Part shown: piece by piece, positions 9,232 through 22,090 of the stretch | How the letters are laid out: the number at the start of each line of letters is the position of its first letter | Position numbering within the stretch: the first letter of the stretch is position 1 | DNA from: Gammaproteobacteria bacterium | GTDB lineage: Bacteria; Pseudomonadota; Gammaproteobacteria; Enterobacterales; Alteromonadaceae | DNA: 64,000 nt | Assembly (NCBI GenBank): GCA_018826295.1 | Contig: JAHJZX010000047.1 | Span: forward strand, 41,906 to 105,905 | Direction of reading: 5' to 3' | Position numbers and translations under genes: made by a program | The notes under the pieces: generated by a model | Seen by the model: only the letters and a program-made list of their open reading frames with translations | Told to the model about the DNA's origin: nothing | Database searches by the model: none

Positions 9232-10359
9232 TTAGCCGGTTGTTGCCGGCTTCTTACTCAATACGCGCCAGCACCACTCTAATGGCCCTTGGTTGAAGTG
9301 GCTGAAGTACCAGCGACAGCACAGTAATTGCAGTAAAATCATACTTGATGCAATGCCCAGCAACGCAGTGCGATCGAGACTGGCGAACCAATCCGGCCGT
9401 ATTACACGAAACAGTAATACCATCAGCAACGTTTGACCGATATAAAGCGAAAAGGCCATCCTGCCACAGGGTGCCAACCAGCGTTGCAACCAGGCATTAT
9501 CGCGCCGGTGAATTAGCACACTGGCAAATGACAGCGCCATTAATAACATAGCAAGCTGTTCCCACGGCAGTGCTGTGTTCAGACCATAGCCATAGCCGCT
9601 TACATGGTCCAACAGAACGGTAACGCTACTAATCACAAAGGCAAGCCAGAACAGTGTCTTTGTCATTGCCGTGCTATAGCCCGTGTCAAACCAGGCACTT
9701 TTATACAGTGAAACACCAAACAGCATTATTGCTGCCATCAGCCAATACCAAGTCAATGCAAATGCTATTAGCATAAGCACGGCATAAATTGCATTCTGTA
9801 TTAGCTGCTCAAGATAAGATCCGGTCCACAATTGCTGCTGTGCAGCTAGCGTTTCTGCGGTTAATGCTTCTAAAGGCTCTGTTTGCGCCCACAGCAGATA
9901 AACCATATAAAACAGTGGCATAATCAAACCATAAGCAAAGAAGCGCACGGCTTTACGCCATAAGTCGCTGCTGTCTAGCTGTAAATAACCCTGTTTCAGC
10001 ACAATAAGCCCGGCCAACGCATACCAGAGCAAAATGTCGCCACTCCACAAAAACACACCATGCACCAAACCAAACAGGCACAGCCAATACAGGCGTCGCT
10101 GCAGATAACCTTGACCATACTGCTGCAAGATTAACCACATACTAATACCGAACAGCAAATTAAATAGCGTCAAAAAACGGCCGGATATTAACAGCGTCTG
10201 TAAGTTATATAAGCTGGTATCAACTAAGCTGACACCGGCTTCATGCCAGATCAGGCTGTGGGCGTAGTCAATTGGATAAGCAAAGGCAAAAATGTTCATC
10301 AGCAATATGCCTAAAACGGCAAAACCACGGATGATATCGAGCTGAGGCAAACGCTGCAT
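9232..10359 (-). CDS. DUF418 / YeiB-like membrane protein
   Basis: MQRLPQLDIIRGFAVLGILLMNIFAFAYP N-terminus and multiple TM segments, typical of the family. Confidence 0.85.
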   Translation of the reverse strand: MQRLPQLDIIRGFAVLGILLMNIFAFAYPIDYAHSLIWHEAGVSLVDTSLYNLQTLLISGRFLTLFNLLFGISMWLILQQYGQGYLQRRLYWLCLFGLVHGVFLWSGDILLWYALAGLIVLKQGYLQLDSSDLWRKAVRFFAYGLIMPLFYMVYLLWAQTEPLEALTAETLAAQQQLWTGSYLEQLIQNAIYAVLMLIAFALTWYWLMAAIMLFGVSLYKSAWFDTGYSTAMTKTLFWLAFVISSVTVLLDHVSGYGYGLNTALPWEQLAMLLMALSFASVLIHRRDNAWLQRWLAPCGRMAFSLYIGQTLLMVLLFRVIRPDWFASLDRTALLGIASSMILLQLLCCRWYFSHFNQGPLEWCWRVLSKKPATTG

Positions 10360-10402
10360 ATTGGGAAGTTGTCCGAAAAATTGGGGTTAGAAACTACAAT
10401 GT

Positions 10403-11008
10403 TTACGGTTTAATAACAATAGTTCCTGCAGTTTCATTAATAAGCTGCTGCCGCAATGTCAGCTCTACATCCTGTGGCAGGCTGATGCTCAGCGTTACCT
10501 GGTCGCTGTAACTGACATTATCCAGCGATGCGTTGTATTGCTGCAGTAGCTGGCGTAAGCGTGCTTCAAAGGCAAAGCTGACAATAATACTCAGCTGCAC
10601 ACTGGGGCTAACCACGCGCAGTTCGGCGTTGCTTGCGGCTTGTGATACCGCATTGGAATAAGCCCGCACTAAACCCCCGGCGCCCAGTTTAACGCCGCCG
10701 AAATAGCGCACCACCACCGCCAGACAGTTACCCAGCTCGCGCTCGGTAAGCACATGCAACATAGGTTTACCGGCGGTGCCGCCCGGTTCGCCGTCATCGC
10801 TAAAGGCCTGGGTTTGCGGCTGGCGGGTATTGCCAATAATGTAGGCCCAGCAAACATGGTTGGCATCGGGGTAGCGAGTACGATAATGCGCCACCCAGGT
10901 CATTGCCGCATCCCGGTTGTCGACTGGATGTAAAAAGGTAAGAAATTCGCTGTTCTTTTCCAGCAGCAGGTGCTCTGTGGCAGCAGCGAGTACGGTAAAC
11001 CGGGTCAT
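10403..11008 (-). CDS. yigZ: YigZ/IMPACT family protein
   Basis: Motifs SDDGEPGGTAGKPML and VVVRYFGGVKLGAGGLVRAYSNAV. Confidence 0.92.
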   Translation of the reverse strand: MTRFTVLAAATEHLLLEKNSEFLTFLHPVDNRDAAMTWVAHYRTRYPDANHVCWAYIIGNTRQPQTQAFSDDGEPGGTAGKPMLHVLTERELGNCLAVVVRYFGGVKLGAGGLVRAYSNAVSQAASNAELRVVSPSVQLSIIVSFAFEARLRQLLQQYNASLDNVSYSDQVTLSISLPQDVELTLRQQLINETAGTIVIKP

Positions 11009-11123
11009 AACAGCATTAGTTGGCCAATATCACGCTGCGCAGCTTACCTTAAAAGACCGTCAAAGGCACGGCGAACGGCCCTTTCGTCCGCCTTAGCTTG
11101 ACAATTGTTAACAATACCTATAT

Positions 11124-11144
11124 AAATGCGAACCATTCTCATTT
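11124..11144 (+). promoter_or_regulatory. Candidate Fur box
   Basis: aaatgcgaaccattctcattt upstream of a TonB-dependent receptor; resembles degenerate Fur 7-1-7 sites. Confidence 0.65.
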
Positions 11145-11162
11145 CACTTAACGTTAACAAGG

Positions 11163-13256
11163 TTGGTTATGTCTGTACTGCCCCGCTTTACCCCGTCACG
11201 TCTTGCTTTAGCATTGTTATGCTGCAGCCCGTTGCTGCAGGCTAACGACGCTGCGATAGAACATATTCAAGTTAACGCTACCCGCAGCAGTGCACCGGTA
11301 AGTACAGTACCGGCAACGATCAGCGTGATTACGCAGGAGCAGATCGCCAGCCAGCTGGCGTTTACCCAGGATATTTCTGCGATTATCGGCAACCTGCTGC
11401 CAGGCTTCTCGCCCAGCAGGCAAAAACTGACCTCGGCCGGCGAAACCTTACGTGGCCGTGAACCACTCTATATGATTGACGGCGTGCCGCAGTCTAACCC
11501 GCTGCGTAACGGCTCGCGCGATGGCAAAACCATTGACCCGGCGATGATTGAACGTATCGAAGTGATCCGCGGTGCTAATGCTATTCAGGGCATGGGCGCC
11601 AGCGGCGGCATTATCAATATCGTTACCAAGAGTGCAACCGAAAACACTCATCAGCTAAGTGCCGGCTTTTCCAGCCCAACTGACGGTGGCAGCGACAGCC
11701 AGAGTTATAAAGCCAGCTATCTGCACACTTACCGTAATAGCAAGCTGGCCGTGGTCGCCGGCGTTGCTGTGTCCGACAACGGCATGTACCGCGATGCCAA
11801 TGGCGATTTTATCGGCGTTGATGGCACTCAGGGCGATACGATGGACTCGCGCAGCATCGATGTGTTTGTTAAAGCAACACAGCAGCTAAGCAGCGACGAA
11901 ACCCTGCAACTGATGGTTAACCACTACAAGCTGCGTGGCAACGGTGACTATATACAGGTCGCCGGCAATGTTGCTGAAGGTATTCCGGCAACTTCTGTGC
12001 TCGGCGAAACGGAAGGCATGGCACCACAAAACCGTGTTACCACGGCAACGCTGGATTACCAGCATCAGCAGGTTTGGGGCGGTAACCTGAGCTGGCAGCT
12101 GTTTTTGCAGGATTTTGCCGCACTATACGGCGGTGGCACCTTTGCAGCGTTTCAGGATCCGGCCTACGGCCCGGGCTTGTATGATCAGTCGCAAAACAAA
12201 TCACGTAAATATGGCAGCCGTTTAACCTGGTTTAAGCCTAACCTGACGATGAGCGGGTTGGATCTGAGCACCGGCCTCGACTGGCTGCAGGATGAAACCT
12301 ATCAGGAGCTGGCGCTGACGGGCCGAAACTGGGTGCCTGAAACCGAGTTTACCAACCTGGCCCCATTTGCTCAGCTGCGTTACAGCGCACTGGAAAACTG
12401 GACCTTCAGTCTCGGCGGCCGTTATGAATACGGTAAATTAAACGTTGACGACTTTACCACGCTGGCCTCCTACAACAGCACCTTCGTTGCAGGCGGCTCA
12501 CCTGACTTTGACGAATTACTACTTAATGCCGGCGCCGTATGGCAGTTAACCGGCAACACCCGCTTATACGCCAGCTACAGCGAAGGTTTCAGCATGCCGG
12601 ATGTTGGCCGCGTGCTGCGCGACATCAGCACACCGGGTTTGTCGGTAGACAGTTTCCTTACGCTGCAACCAGTGCTGTCAGATAACCTGGAGCTGGGGGT
12701 CGAGTTCAATTTCGACAGTTGGCAACTGCGCGCAAGCGCGTACCGATCGGATTCTGATCTGGGTTCACGTTTACAGGCCGATGTCGACGGTATTTACAGT
12801 GTACGGCGCGAAAAAACGGAAATAGACGGTATTGAAGCAGAAGGACAGTATTACTTCGGCACTGATAGCCAAATAGGTTTTAGCTACGCCCGTACTAATG
12901 GCCGTTATGACAGCAACAACGACAATGTGGTCGATAAAGACCTCGGCGGGGTAAACATTGCGCCAGAGCGGTTAAACCTGTACTGGCAGCAGCAATGGTT
13001 ACCGGCACTGAGTAGCCGGCTGCAGGCCAATGTGCTGTTTAGCCATACACTGGATACCGCTGAGCAGTTTGACGGCTATACCACGCTGGATCTGAGCACA
13101 GCTTACGATACCGCCTTTGGCCGCTTTAGCCTGGGTATAGAGAACCTGGCCGATAAGCAGTACCTGACCTATTACGCGCAAAGCACGCCGGCTAATGCCC
13201 GCTACTTTGCCGGCATTGGCCGTACGCTTAGCCTGAACTGGCAGCACAGCTTCTAA
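11163..13256 (+). CDS. TonB-dependent siderophore receptor
   Basis: Plug domain (ISVITQEQIASQ...RIEVIRGANAIQGMGASGGIINIVTK), C-terminal beta-strand ending SLNWQHSF, Fur box upstream. Confidence 0.92.
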   Translation: MVMSVLPRFTPSRLALALLCCSPLLQANDAAIEHIQVNATRSSAPVSTVPATISVITQEQIASQLAFTQDISAIIGNLLPGFSPSRQKLTSAGETLRGREPLYMIDGVPQSNPLRNGSRDGKTIDPAMIERIEVIRGANAIQGMGASGGIINIVTKSATENTHQLSAGFSSPTDGGSDSQSYKASYLHTYRNSKLAVVAGVAVSDNGMYRDANGDFIGVDGTQGDTMDSRSIDVFVKATQQLSSDETLQLMVNHYKLRGNGDYIQVAGNVAEGIPATSVLGETEGMAPQNRVTTATLDYQHQQVWGGNLSWQLFLQDFAALYGGGTFAAFQDPAYGPGLYDQSQNKSRKYGSRLTWFKPNLTMSGLDLSTGLDWLQDETYQELALTGRNWVPETEFTNLAPFAQLRYSALENWTFSLGGRYEYGKLNVDDFTTLASYNSTFVAGGSPDFDELLLNAGAVWQLTGNTRLYASYSEGFSMPDVGRVLRDISTPGLSVDSFLTLQPVLSDNLELGVEFNFDSWQLRASAYRSDSDLGSRLQADVDGIYSVRREKTEIDGIEAEGQYYFGTDSQIGFSYARTNGRYDSNNDNVVDKDLGGVNIAPERLNLYWQQQWLPALSSRLQANVLFSHTLDTAEQFDGYTTLDLSTAYDTAFGRFSLGIENLADKQYLTYYAQSTPANARYFAGIGRTLSLNWQHSF

Positions 13257-14327
13257 ATGCTGAGCGCAGCGCGTCTTCACCGCTATCTTGGCTGGGGGCT
13301 GGGGCTCTGGCTTACCCTGCTTTGCCTTAGCGGCGCGCTGCTGCTATATAAAAATAGTTTGTTGCGTTGGAGTTACCCTGCGCTGGCGGCGGTAGCACCG
13401 GTTAGCGACATTCAGCAGTGGGGGCCTTTACTGCAGCAGCTGCAGCACGACAGCAACTTTCGTTATGTGAAATTTCCTGATGCAGACGCCCACTGGCTGG
13501 AAGCGGTGACTTTTGATAATCAGCGCTACTACTATGACGGTAACCGGCAATTACTGCTGACCCGGCCGGTGCATACCGACTGGATCGACTGGGTGTATGA
13601 CTTTCACCTGCATTTACTTGGTGGCAAAACCGGCCATACCGTCAATGGCGTAATAGGGTTGCTCAGTGCAGTGCTGCTGCTGTGCGGCCTGTGGCAATGG
13701 TGGCCGCGCCGCTTTAGCCGCCGCTTGTTTACACTGCCCAAAGCGCAGACATCGCTGCGCAGCCTGCGCCAGTACCACAGCCTGCTGGCGTTGTTATTAT
13801 TGCCGCTATTGCTGCTGACCAGTGCCACCGGTGCCATGATGGTGTTCAGTCAGCAAACCCGCACAGTGCTAACTGCGGTGCTGGGGCAGGACCAGCATCC
13901 GTTTACTCCTGTTAGCGGTATTACGCCCGTTGCACTGGAGCAGACCGACTGGCCGCGTGCTTTGGCAACAGCAACAGCACACTGGCCGGCACAACAGTTG
14001 CGGCTGGTCAGTTTTCGCCGCAAAGCGCAGGATGTTATTAGCTTTCGTGCTAAGGCAGAAGATGAATGGCACCCGAATGGCCGTGGTGTATTACAACTGC
14101 ATCCGGCCAGTTACCAACTGATGTATGCCAGAGCGGCAGCCGATTTAAGCCTGGCTGACAAAGTGCGCAACAGTTTTTATCCGCTGCACGTTGCCAGCAT
14201 TGGCGGTGTGCTATACAAAATTCTGTTGTTGTTAAGCGGCGTTAGCTGCCTGCTGTTGTTTGCGCTGGGGCTAAGTTACAGCTGGCAGCGGCTTAAGGCT
14301 CGTTCAGCTCGTTATGATGTTTGCTAA
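13257..14327 (+). CDS. PepSY-associated TM helix domain protein (iron-regulated membrane protein)
   Basis: LHRYLGWGLGLWLTLLCLSGALLLYK start, DWVYDFHLHLLGGKTGHTVNGVIGL; ATG directly abuts the receptor stop. Confidence 0.85.
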   Translation: MLSAARLHRYLGWGLGLWLTLLCLSGALLLYKNSLLRWSYPALAAVAPVSDIQQWGPLLQQLQHDSNFRYVKFPDADAHWLEAVTFDNQRYYYDGNRQLLLTRPVHTDWIDWVYDFHLHLLGGKTGHTVNGVIGLLSAVLLLCGLWQWWPRRFSRRLFTLPKAQTSLRSLRQYHSLLALLLLPLLLLTSATGAMMVFSQQTRTVLTAVLGQDQHPFTPVSGITPVALEQTDWPRALATATAHWPAQQLRLVSFRRKAQDVISFRAKAEDEWHPNGRGVLQLHPASYQLMYARAAADLSLADKVRNSFYPLHVASIGGVLYKILLLLSGVSCLLLFALGLSYSWQRLKARSARYDVC

Positions 14328-14925
14328 ATACCGGTATCGTTAGCTGCCATTTTATCGCTGCCAGGCGCAGCAACAGCAGCGCCACCATGCCGCTTACCAT
14401 TGCCGCAAACTGTGCTATTCCTAACGCCAGCAGGCCGGTATACACCACGCCGCCAAAGACACAGGTTACCGCGTACAGCTCGCCGCGAAATACCATCGGC
14501 ACTTCGCGGCACAGTACGTCGCGGATCATACCGCCGCAGACGCCGCTCATGGTACCAAGCAGTATAGCGACCATAGTAGAGGTGCCGTAATCAAGCGCCT
14601 TCTGCGTACCCATAATAACGAAAAACGCCAACCCCAACGCATCAAACAGCTGCAGCGTATTGTGCGGTATTGTTAAACGGTTACGCAGCAGCAAAATGGT
14701 ACCGATAGCGGCGATAAAAATAGCGTAAAAGTAGCTGTTGTTGTTTATCCAGATCACCGGCACATCCAGAATAAGATCGCGCAGGGTACCGCCGCCTATG
14801 GCCGTAACACTGGCCAGTACTATAACGCCAAAGCCATCCATTTGATTGCGCCAGGCTGCCAGCGTGCCCGAGATGGCGAACACTGCGATACCGAGTAAAT
14901 CAAACCAGTGAAAGTAGTCTGCCAT
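14293..14925 (-). CDS. Trimeric intracellular cation channel (TRIC/UPF0126) family protein
   Basis: LLGIAVFAISGTLAAWRNQMDGFGVIVLASVTAIGGGTLRD and internally duplicated glycine-rich repeats. Confidence 0.92.
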   Translation of the reverse strand: MADYFHWFDLLGIAVFAISGTLAAWRNQMDGFGVIVLASVTAIGGGTLRDLILDVPVIWINNNSYFYAIFIAAIGTILLLRNRLTIPHNTLQLFDALGLAFFVIMGTQKALDYGTSTMVAILLGTMSGVCGGMIRDVLCREVPMVFRGELYAVTCVFGGVVYTGLLALGIAQFAAMVSGMVALLLLRLAAIKWQLTIPVFSKHHNELNEP

Positions 14926-15086
14926 TCTGCCATACCTTTGAAGCCGCCATTGGCGTTGACGTTAGCAGGCTTTAATGCAGCGGTAAACCAGCAGCTGCTG
15001 CTAAAAAAACACCGCCTGAGCTATCCGGCGTTTTTAGGTTGTGTTAGCATTTTGCGGTTTTATTAACAAACCTTTAAGGGATTAGT

Positions 15087-16034
15087 ATGAAAAAGTCGCT
15101 GATAGCGCTGGTAGTGATTGGTGTAGCTGCCGCTGGGGTAGTCTATGTCAACCAACAGGCAGAGGACGCCATTAAACAACAATTAGACAATGCCAACCAA
15201 AGTTACCGTGAGCTGGCGGCGTCAGGTGAAATGCCGGAAATCAGTCTGGCTTATAAAGACGTGTCTGCCAATGTGCTGCTGTCAAACTACAGTATCAGCG
15301 GGCTGGAAATATCCTTAGCTGAAATGGGCACCATCGCCACTGTCGATCTTATCCAGGCCAAAGGCATGCAACCGCAAAGTTTGGCCGACAAAGGCAGTGT
15401 GAAGGTAACCGGCATTAAAGCCGCCTCAGCAGTGTTGCAAATGCTGCCGCCGCAAACTAGCGCTTTTATGCAAGATATCGCCCTGCATGGCGACTATGAC
15501 TATGCCTACAATGAAAACGGCGAACTGATGTTCAGCCAGCAAACCCGCATTAACGATGAGTTTGCCCTTAATTACAGCTTTAGCCTGGCCCAGATGCAAC
15601 AGTTCTGGCAGATAGCTAAAGACTTGAGCGCGCTACCCCCAGAGCTGCTGCAACCGCTGTTATCTGATGAAGCTTATATCGGCCAAGTGATTGAAAAACT
15701 GGCGGCTGGTGCCCTGAAAAATGGCAACATCACCATTGAAAACAAAGGTTTTATTGAACGCACCCTGGCAATGACAGCCGAGATGGGCCAAACGCCGGAT
15801 TACCGTACCGTGCAAGGTATAGCACTGGCGGGCGTTGGTTCAGCACAGCAGTTGCCGCAAGATATGAAAGATACACTAACCGCCTTTGTACAAAAGCCGG
15901 AAAAATTGAGCCTAAGCTTTGGTTTTACTGAACCGCTGCAATTTGCCCGGATGCAAAGCGGTGAACTGGCCGAACATATGGTTAGCCCGGAAGCGATGAT
16001 TAAGTTTGCCAATGTAAAACTGCAGGCAAACTAA
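15087..16034 (+). CDS. Exported protein of unknown function
   Basis: N-terminal signal/TM (MKKSLIALVVIGVAAAGVVYV) and intact 315-aa ORF followed by a terminator. Confidence 0.7.
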   Translation: MKKSLIALVVIGVAAAGVVYVNQQAEDAIKQQLDNANQSYRELAASGEMPEISLAYKDVSANVLLSNYSISGLEISLAEMGTIATVDLIQAKGMQPQSLADKGSVKVTGIKAASAVLQMLPPQTSAFMQDIALHGDYDYAYNENGELMFSQQTRINDEFALNYSFSLAQMQQFWQIAKDLSALPPELLQPLLSDEAYIGQVIEKLAAGALKNGNITIENKGFIERTLAMTAEMGQTPDYRTVQGIALAGVGSAQQLPQDMKDTLTAFVQKPEKLSLSFGFTEPLQFARMQSGELAEHMVSPEAMIKFANVKLQAN

Positions 16035-16043
16035 TCCCCCCCA

Positions 16044-16080
16044 AATAACACAGCCCGCTAATGCGGGCTGTGTTATTTTT
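16044..16080. terminator. Bidirectional rho-independent terminator
   Basis: aataacacagcccgc-taat-gcgggctgtgttatt + T run, between convergent genes. Confidence 0.9.
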
Positions 16081-16411
16081 CAGCCGCAGCATAAATCCAG
16101 CACTCAATACCCGATTTCAGCCGGGCGCTTACCCGCTGATACGCATCCACCTCGTAATCATCGGCCTGCGCAAGCTCAGCTTCGGTCAGCTCAAACACAG
16201 TACCGGCGACTTCATCGGTCAGGTTACCGCTAAAGCGCAAAATAGGATGAAAGGCTTTACCGCTTTCGCGCAGCACCCGCTCGTCAGTAATTTCTACTTC
16301 ACCGACTATATAACCCGGCAGTGAATCTTTGCTGCCGCTTAGCTCGCGGCCAAAGTTAGCCAGCTGCACATTTTTCTGCTGCAACGTGCCGTAAGAAAAC
16401 AGTTTTGCCAT
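16073..16411 (-). CDS. Gamma-glutamylcyclotransferase (AIG2-like) family protein
   Basis: MAKLFSYGTLQQKNVQ...; internal ATG at 16411 with ggagtaac RBS preferred over the listed 16468 start. Confidence 0.88.
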   Translation of the reverse strand: MAKLFSYGTLQQKNVQLANFGRELSGSKDSLPGYIVGEVEITDERVLRESGKAFHPILRFSGNLTDEVAGTVFELTEAELAQADDYEVDAYQRVSARLKSGIECWIYAAAEK

Positions 16412-16535
16412 AGTTACTCCTGCTAAACATCTGTGCCTGTTGCAACAATACAGGCAACCTGATGCCAAAGCGCTATTGCTGCCACTATAACCACTGGCTA
16501 TGATGTTGGCTAATCAAACTTCCGATAGCATTATC

Positions 16536-17009
16536 ATGTTAAAACGTCTGTTGTTTTGTTGTCTGTTAACACTGTGCAGCCAGGCCCTTATAGCCGCAGA
16601 AAAGGGGCCGGATGCTATTGGCTTGCTTAGCCAGCAGCAACTGCTGACAAACTATGCTGCCTTTGCTGATGAATATGGCCGCTATACACCAACACAACAG
16701 GAGCTGAAGCAAATGCAGGCGCTGTCGGGTGTCAGCTTAGTGGTATTATTTGGCAGCTGGTGCCACGACAGCGAGCGCGAAGTACCGCGGTTATTAAAGC
16801 TTATTGCAGTGTCGGGCGTTGAACTTGAAAACCTGCAGTTGCAGGCAGTTGACCGCAATAAACAACATCCGGATAAACTGCACACAGACTACAAACTGCG
16901 CTACACACCCACCTTTATTGTAATGCGTGATGGCAAAGAGCTGGGCCGGGTTATCGAGAAACCGCAGCAATCACTGGCAGCCGATTTAGCGGCAATTGCA
17001 GCGCCTTAG
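16536..17009 (+). CDS. Thioredoxin-family protein
   Basis: VVLFGSWCHDSEREVPRLLKLI and YTPTFIVMRDGKELGRVIE; signal peptide MLKRLLFCCLLTLCSQALIA; start 16500 is also possible. Confidence 0.8.
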   Translation: MLKRLLFCCLLTLCSQALIAAEKGPDAIGLLSQQQLLTNYAAFADEYGRYTPTQQELKQMQALSGVSLVVLFGSWCHDSEREVPRLLKLIAVSGVELENLQLQAVDRNKQHPDKLHTDYKLRYTPTFIVMRDGKELGRVIEKPQQSLAADLAAIAAP

Positions 17010-17092
17010 TCATTAAAAAACACCCCTGTGCAAAACAGCAACTGAGGTGTTTTGTCAACGAACAAACAGTTGGCCTTACGCCGGCGTGAGGC

Positions 17093-17695
17093 TTACCCCA
17101 ACCAGGGTTGGCTGGCTTTGCGGCTTTGCTCGTAGTCGGCAATTTGTGGGTTTAACTGCTCGCTTGAGCCGATAAAATCTAAACCGGATAACAGCCGCTG
17201 TTTAATATCGGCGTCGATATTAAAGCCCATGGCAGCGTTATTACCGAACATGATTTCCTGGCTGGCTAAGTCGATTTGCCACTGCTGTGGCCCTTGCTGG
17301 CAGCGGTTAAACAGTAAGTCGATATTGGTTTTACTTAACTGAATTAACAACATGGCGTTGTTTACGCTGTTATTAAAGAATATATCGGCAAAGCTTTCAG
17401 CAATAATGACATTAAAGCCATATTGCTTAATGGCCCAGGGCGCGTGCTCACGGCTGGAGCCACAGCCAAAGTTAGCCCGGGTTAGCAAAATACTGGCCCC
17501 TTTATACTCTGGTTTGTTAACGACAAACTCCGGGTTGGGGCTGCCATCGGCCAGGTAACGCCAGTCATAAAACATCGCCTGCGCAAAACCATCCCGGCTG
17601 ACGCTGGTTAAAAATTGCTTAGGGATGATCTGGTCGGTATCAACGTTGTTTTTGTCCAGCGGGCAAACTAAACCCTGTGCAAATATCTTACTCAT
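17093..17695 (-). CDS. leuD: 3-isopropylmalate dehydratase small subunit
   Basis: [37 protein letters not shown]; in leu operon. Confidence 0.97.
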   Translation of the reverse strand: MSKIFAQGLVCPLDKNNVDTDQIIPKQFLTSVSRDGFAQAMFYDWRYLADGSPNPEFVVNKPEYKGASILLTRANFGCGSSREHAPWAIKQYGFNVIIAESFADIFFNNSVNNAMLLIQLSKTNIDLLFNRCQQGPQQWQIDLASQEIMFGNNAAMGFNIDADIKQRLLSGLDFIGSSEQLNPQIADYEQSRKASQPWLG

Positions 17696-19106
17696 GCCTG
17701 TTCTCCCTGTGGCTTAGCGGCAATATTGACAAACTTACCCGCTATAGCGGCGGCGGCGGCCATCGCCGGGCTGACTAAGTGGGTGCGGGCACCGCGGCCC
17801 TGACGGCCTTCAAAGTTACGGTTTGACGTAGAAGCGCAGCGCTGGCCGGCTTCGACTCTGTCGTCATTCATGCCCAGGCACATACTGCAACCCGGTTCAC
17901 GCCACTCAAAACCGGCCGCGGTAAAAATACCGGCTAAGCCTTCATCTTCGGCCTGGCGTTTTACCACGCCAGAGCCCGGCACCACTAAAGCGCGTACACC
18001 GGCGGCGACTTTTTTACCCTGTACCATACTGGCGGCGGCACGTAAGTCTTCTATCCGGCTGTTGGTGCAACTGCCGATAAACACCACATCCACTTTGCAG
18101 TCAGTCAGCTTTTGCCCTGGCTCAAGCCCCATATAGGCCAGCGCCCGCTCGGCAGCATCACGCTTGGTGGCATCGCTAAAGCTCTCCGGTGCCGGCACGC
18201 TTTGATCCACCGCCATCACTTGCTCCGGGTTAGTGCCCCAGGTAATTTGCGGCGTAATGGCCGCGGCATCAATCTCGACAATTTGATCAAACACCGCATC
18301 GGCATCGGAGTACAGGCTTTGCCAGTAAGCTACGGCCGCATCCCAATGTTCGGCTTTGGGGGCATGCGCTTTGCCTTTGATGTAATCAAAGGTGATGTGA
18401 TCCGGCGCTATCAGGCCGGCTTTAGCACCCATTTCGATGCTCATATTGCACAGCGTCATCCGCCCTTCCATGCTCATAGCGCGGATAGCACTGCCGCTAA
18501 ATTCAGCCACATAACCATTACCGCCAGCGGTACCCAGCTTGCCAATTACCGCCAGAATCACGTCTTTTGGCGTCACATGGGCGCTTAATTTGCCATTTAT
18601 CTCGACTTTTAACGTTTTAGCCTGCTGTTGCGGCAGGGTTTGCGTCGCCAGTACGTGTTCTACTTCTGAGGTGCCGATACCAAAAGCCAGCGCACCAAAG
18701 GCGCCGTGGGTAGAGGTGTGCGAGTCGCCGCAAACAATAATCATACCGGGCTGGGTTAAACCCTGCTCAGGGCCAATCACATGTACTATGCCCTGATCCG
18801 GATGGGTTAGATCCAGCAGCGGTATGCGGTTTTCTGCGCAGTTGGCCGCTAAGGCTTCTAACTGTTTACGCGAGGTTTCACCGGCGGCGTCTAAACTGCG
18901 GCGCTGGGTAGACACGTTATGGTCCATAGTGGCAAAGGTTAAATCTGGCCGGCGCACGCTGCGGTTGGCCAGCTTTAAGCCGGAAAACGCCTGCGGCGAG
19001 GTAACTTCATGAATTAAATGCCGGTCGACAAATAATAAATCGGTGCTGGCGTTTAATTTACCCACTACATGGCTGGCGTAAATTTTTTGATAAAGCGTCT
19101 GGGCCA

Positions 19107-19107
<1 letters not shown>
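17692..19107 (-). CDS. leuC: 3-isopropylmalate dehydratase large subunit
   Basis: [49 protein letters not shown]. Confidence 0.98.
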
Positions 19108-21775
<2,668 letters not shown>

Positions 21776-21834
21776 CTTGTGTTTCCTGTTCCGTTAGTCG
21801 GTTTAGGTGGCAACCTGTGGCGGGGCTAAAACGA

Positions 21835-21864
21835 AAAAACCCCGGCCAGTGGCACGGGGTTTTT
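21835..21864 (-). terminator. leu operon attenuator terminator
   Basis: Minus strand: aaaaaccccg-tgccactggc-cggggttttttcg, between leader peptide and leuA. Confidence 0.8.
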
Positions 21865-21886
21865 GCTTTATCGGTTCGTTACGTTT

Positions 21887-21964
21887 TTACCAATAAGCGA
21901 CACCCCGCGCGCCGGTGAGGAGCACGAGGAGGCTAATAATAGAAACGCGACGATTTAAATTCAT
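21887..21964 (-). CDS. leuL: leu operon leader peptide
   Basis: Manual translation: MNLNRRVSIISLLVLLTGARGVAYW*. Leu codon cluster CTC CTC GTG CTC CTC, followed by the attenuator hairpin and leuA. Too short for the ORF track. Confidence 0.8.
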   Translation of the reverse strand: MNLNRRVSIISLLVLLTGARGVAYW

Positions 21965-22090
21965 TTAATGCTCTGTTAGAAACGTTGGTTAGCAAAACGC
22001 CATTAGTAATAACATGGTTATTTTTTAACTGCAACAGTATAGATGGCTAAACGGCAAAAAACTTTTACCGGCAACATCGGTATCCGGTAA

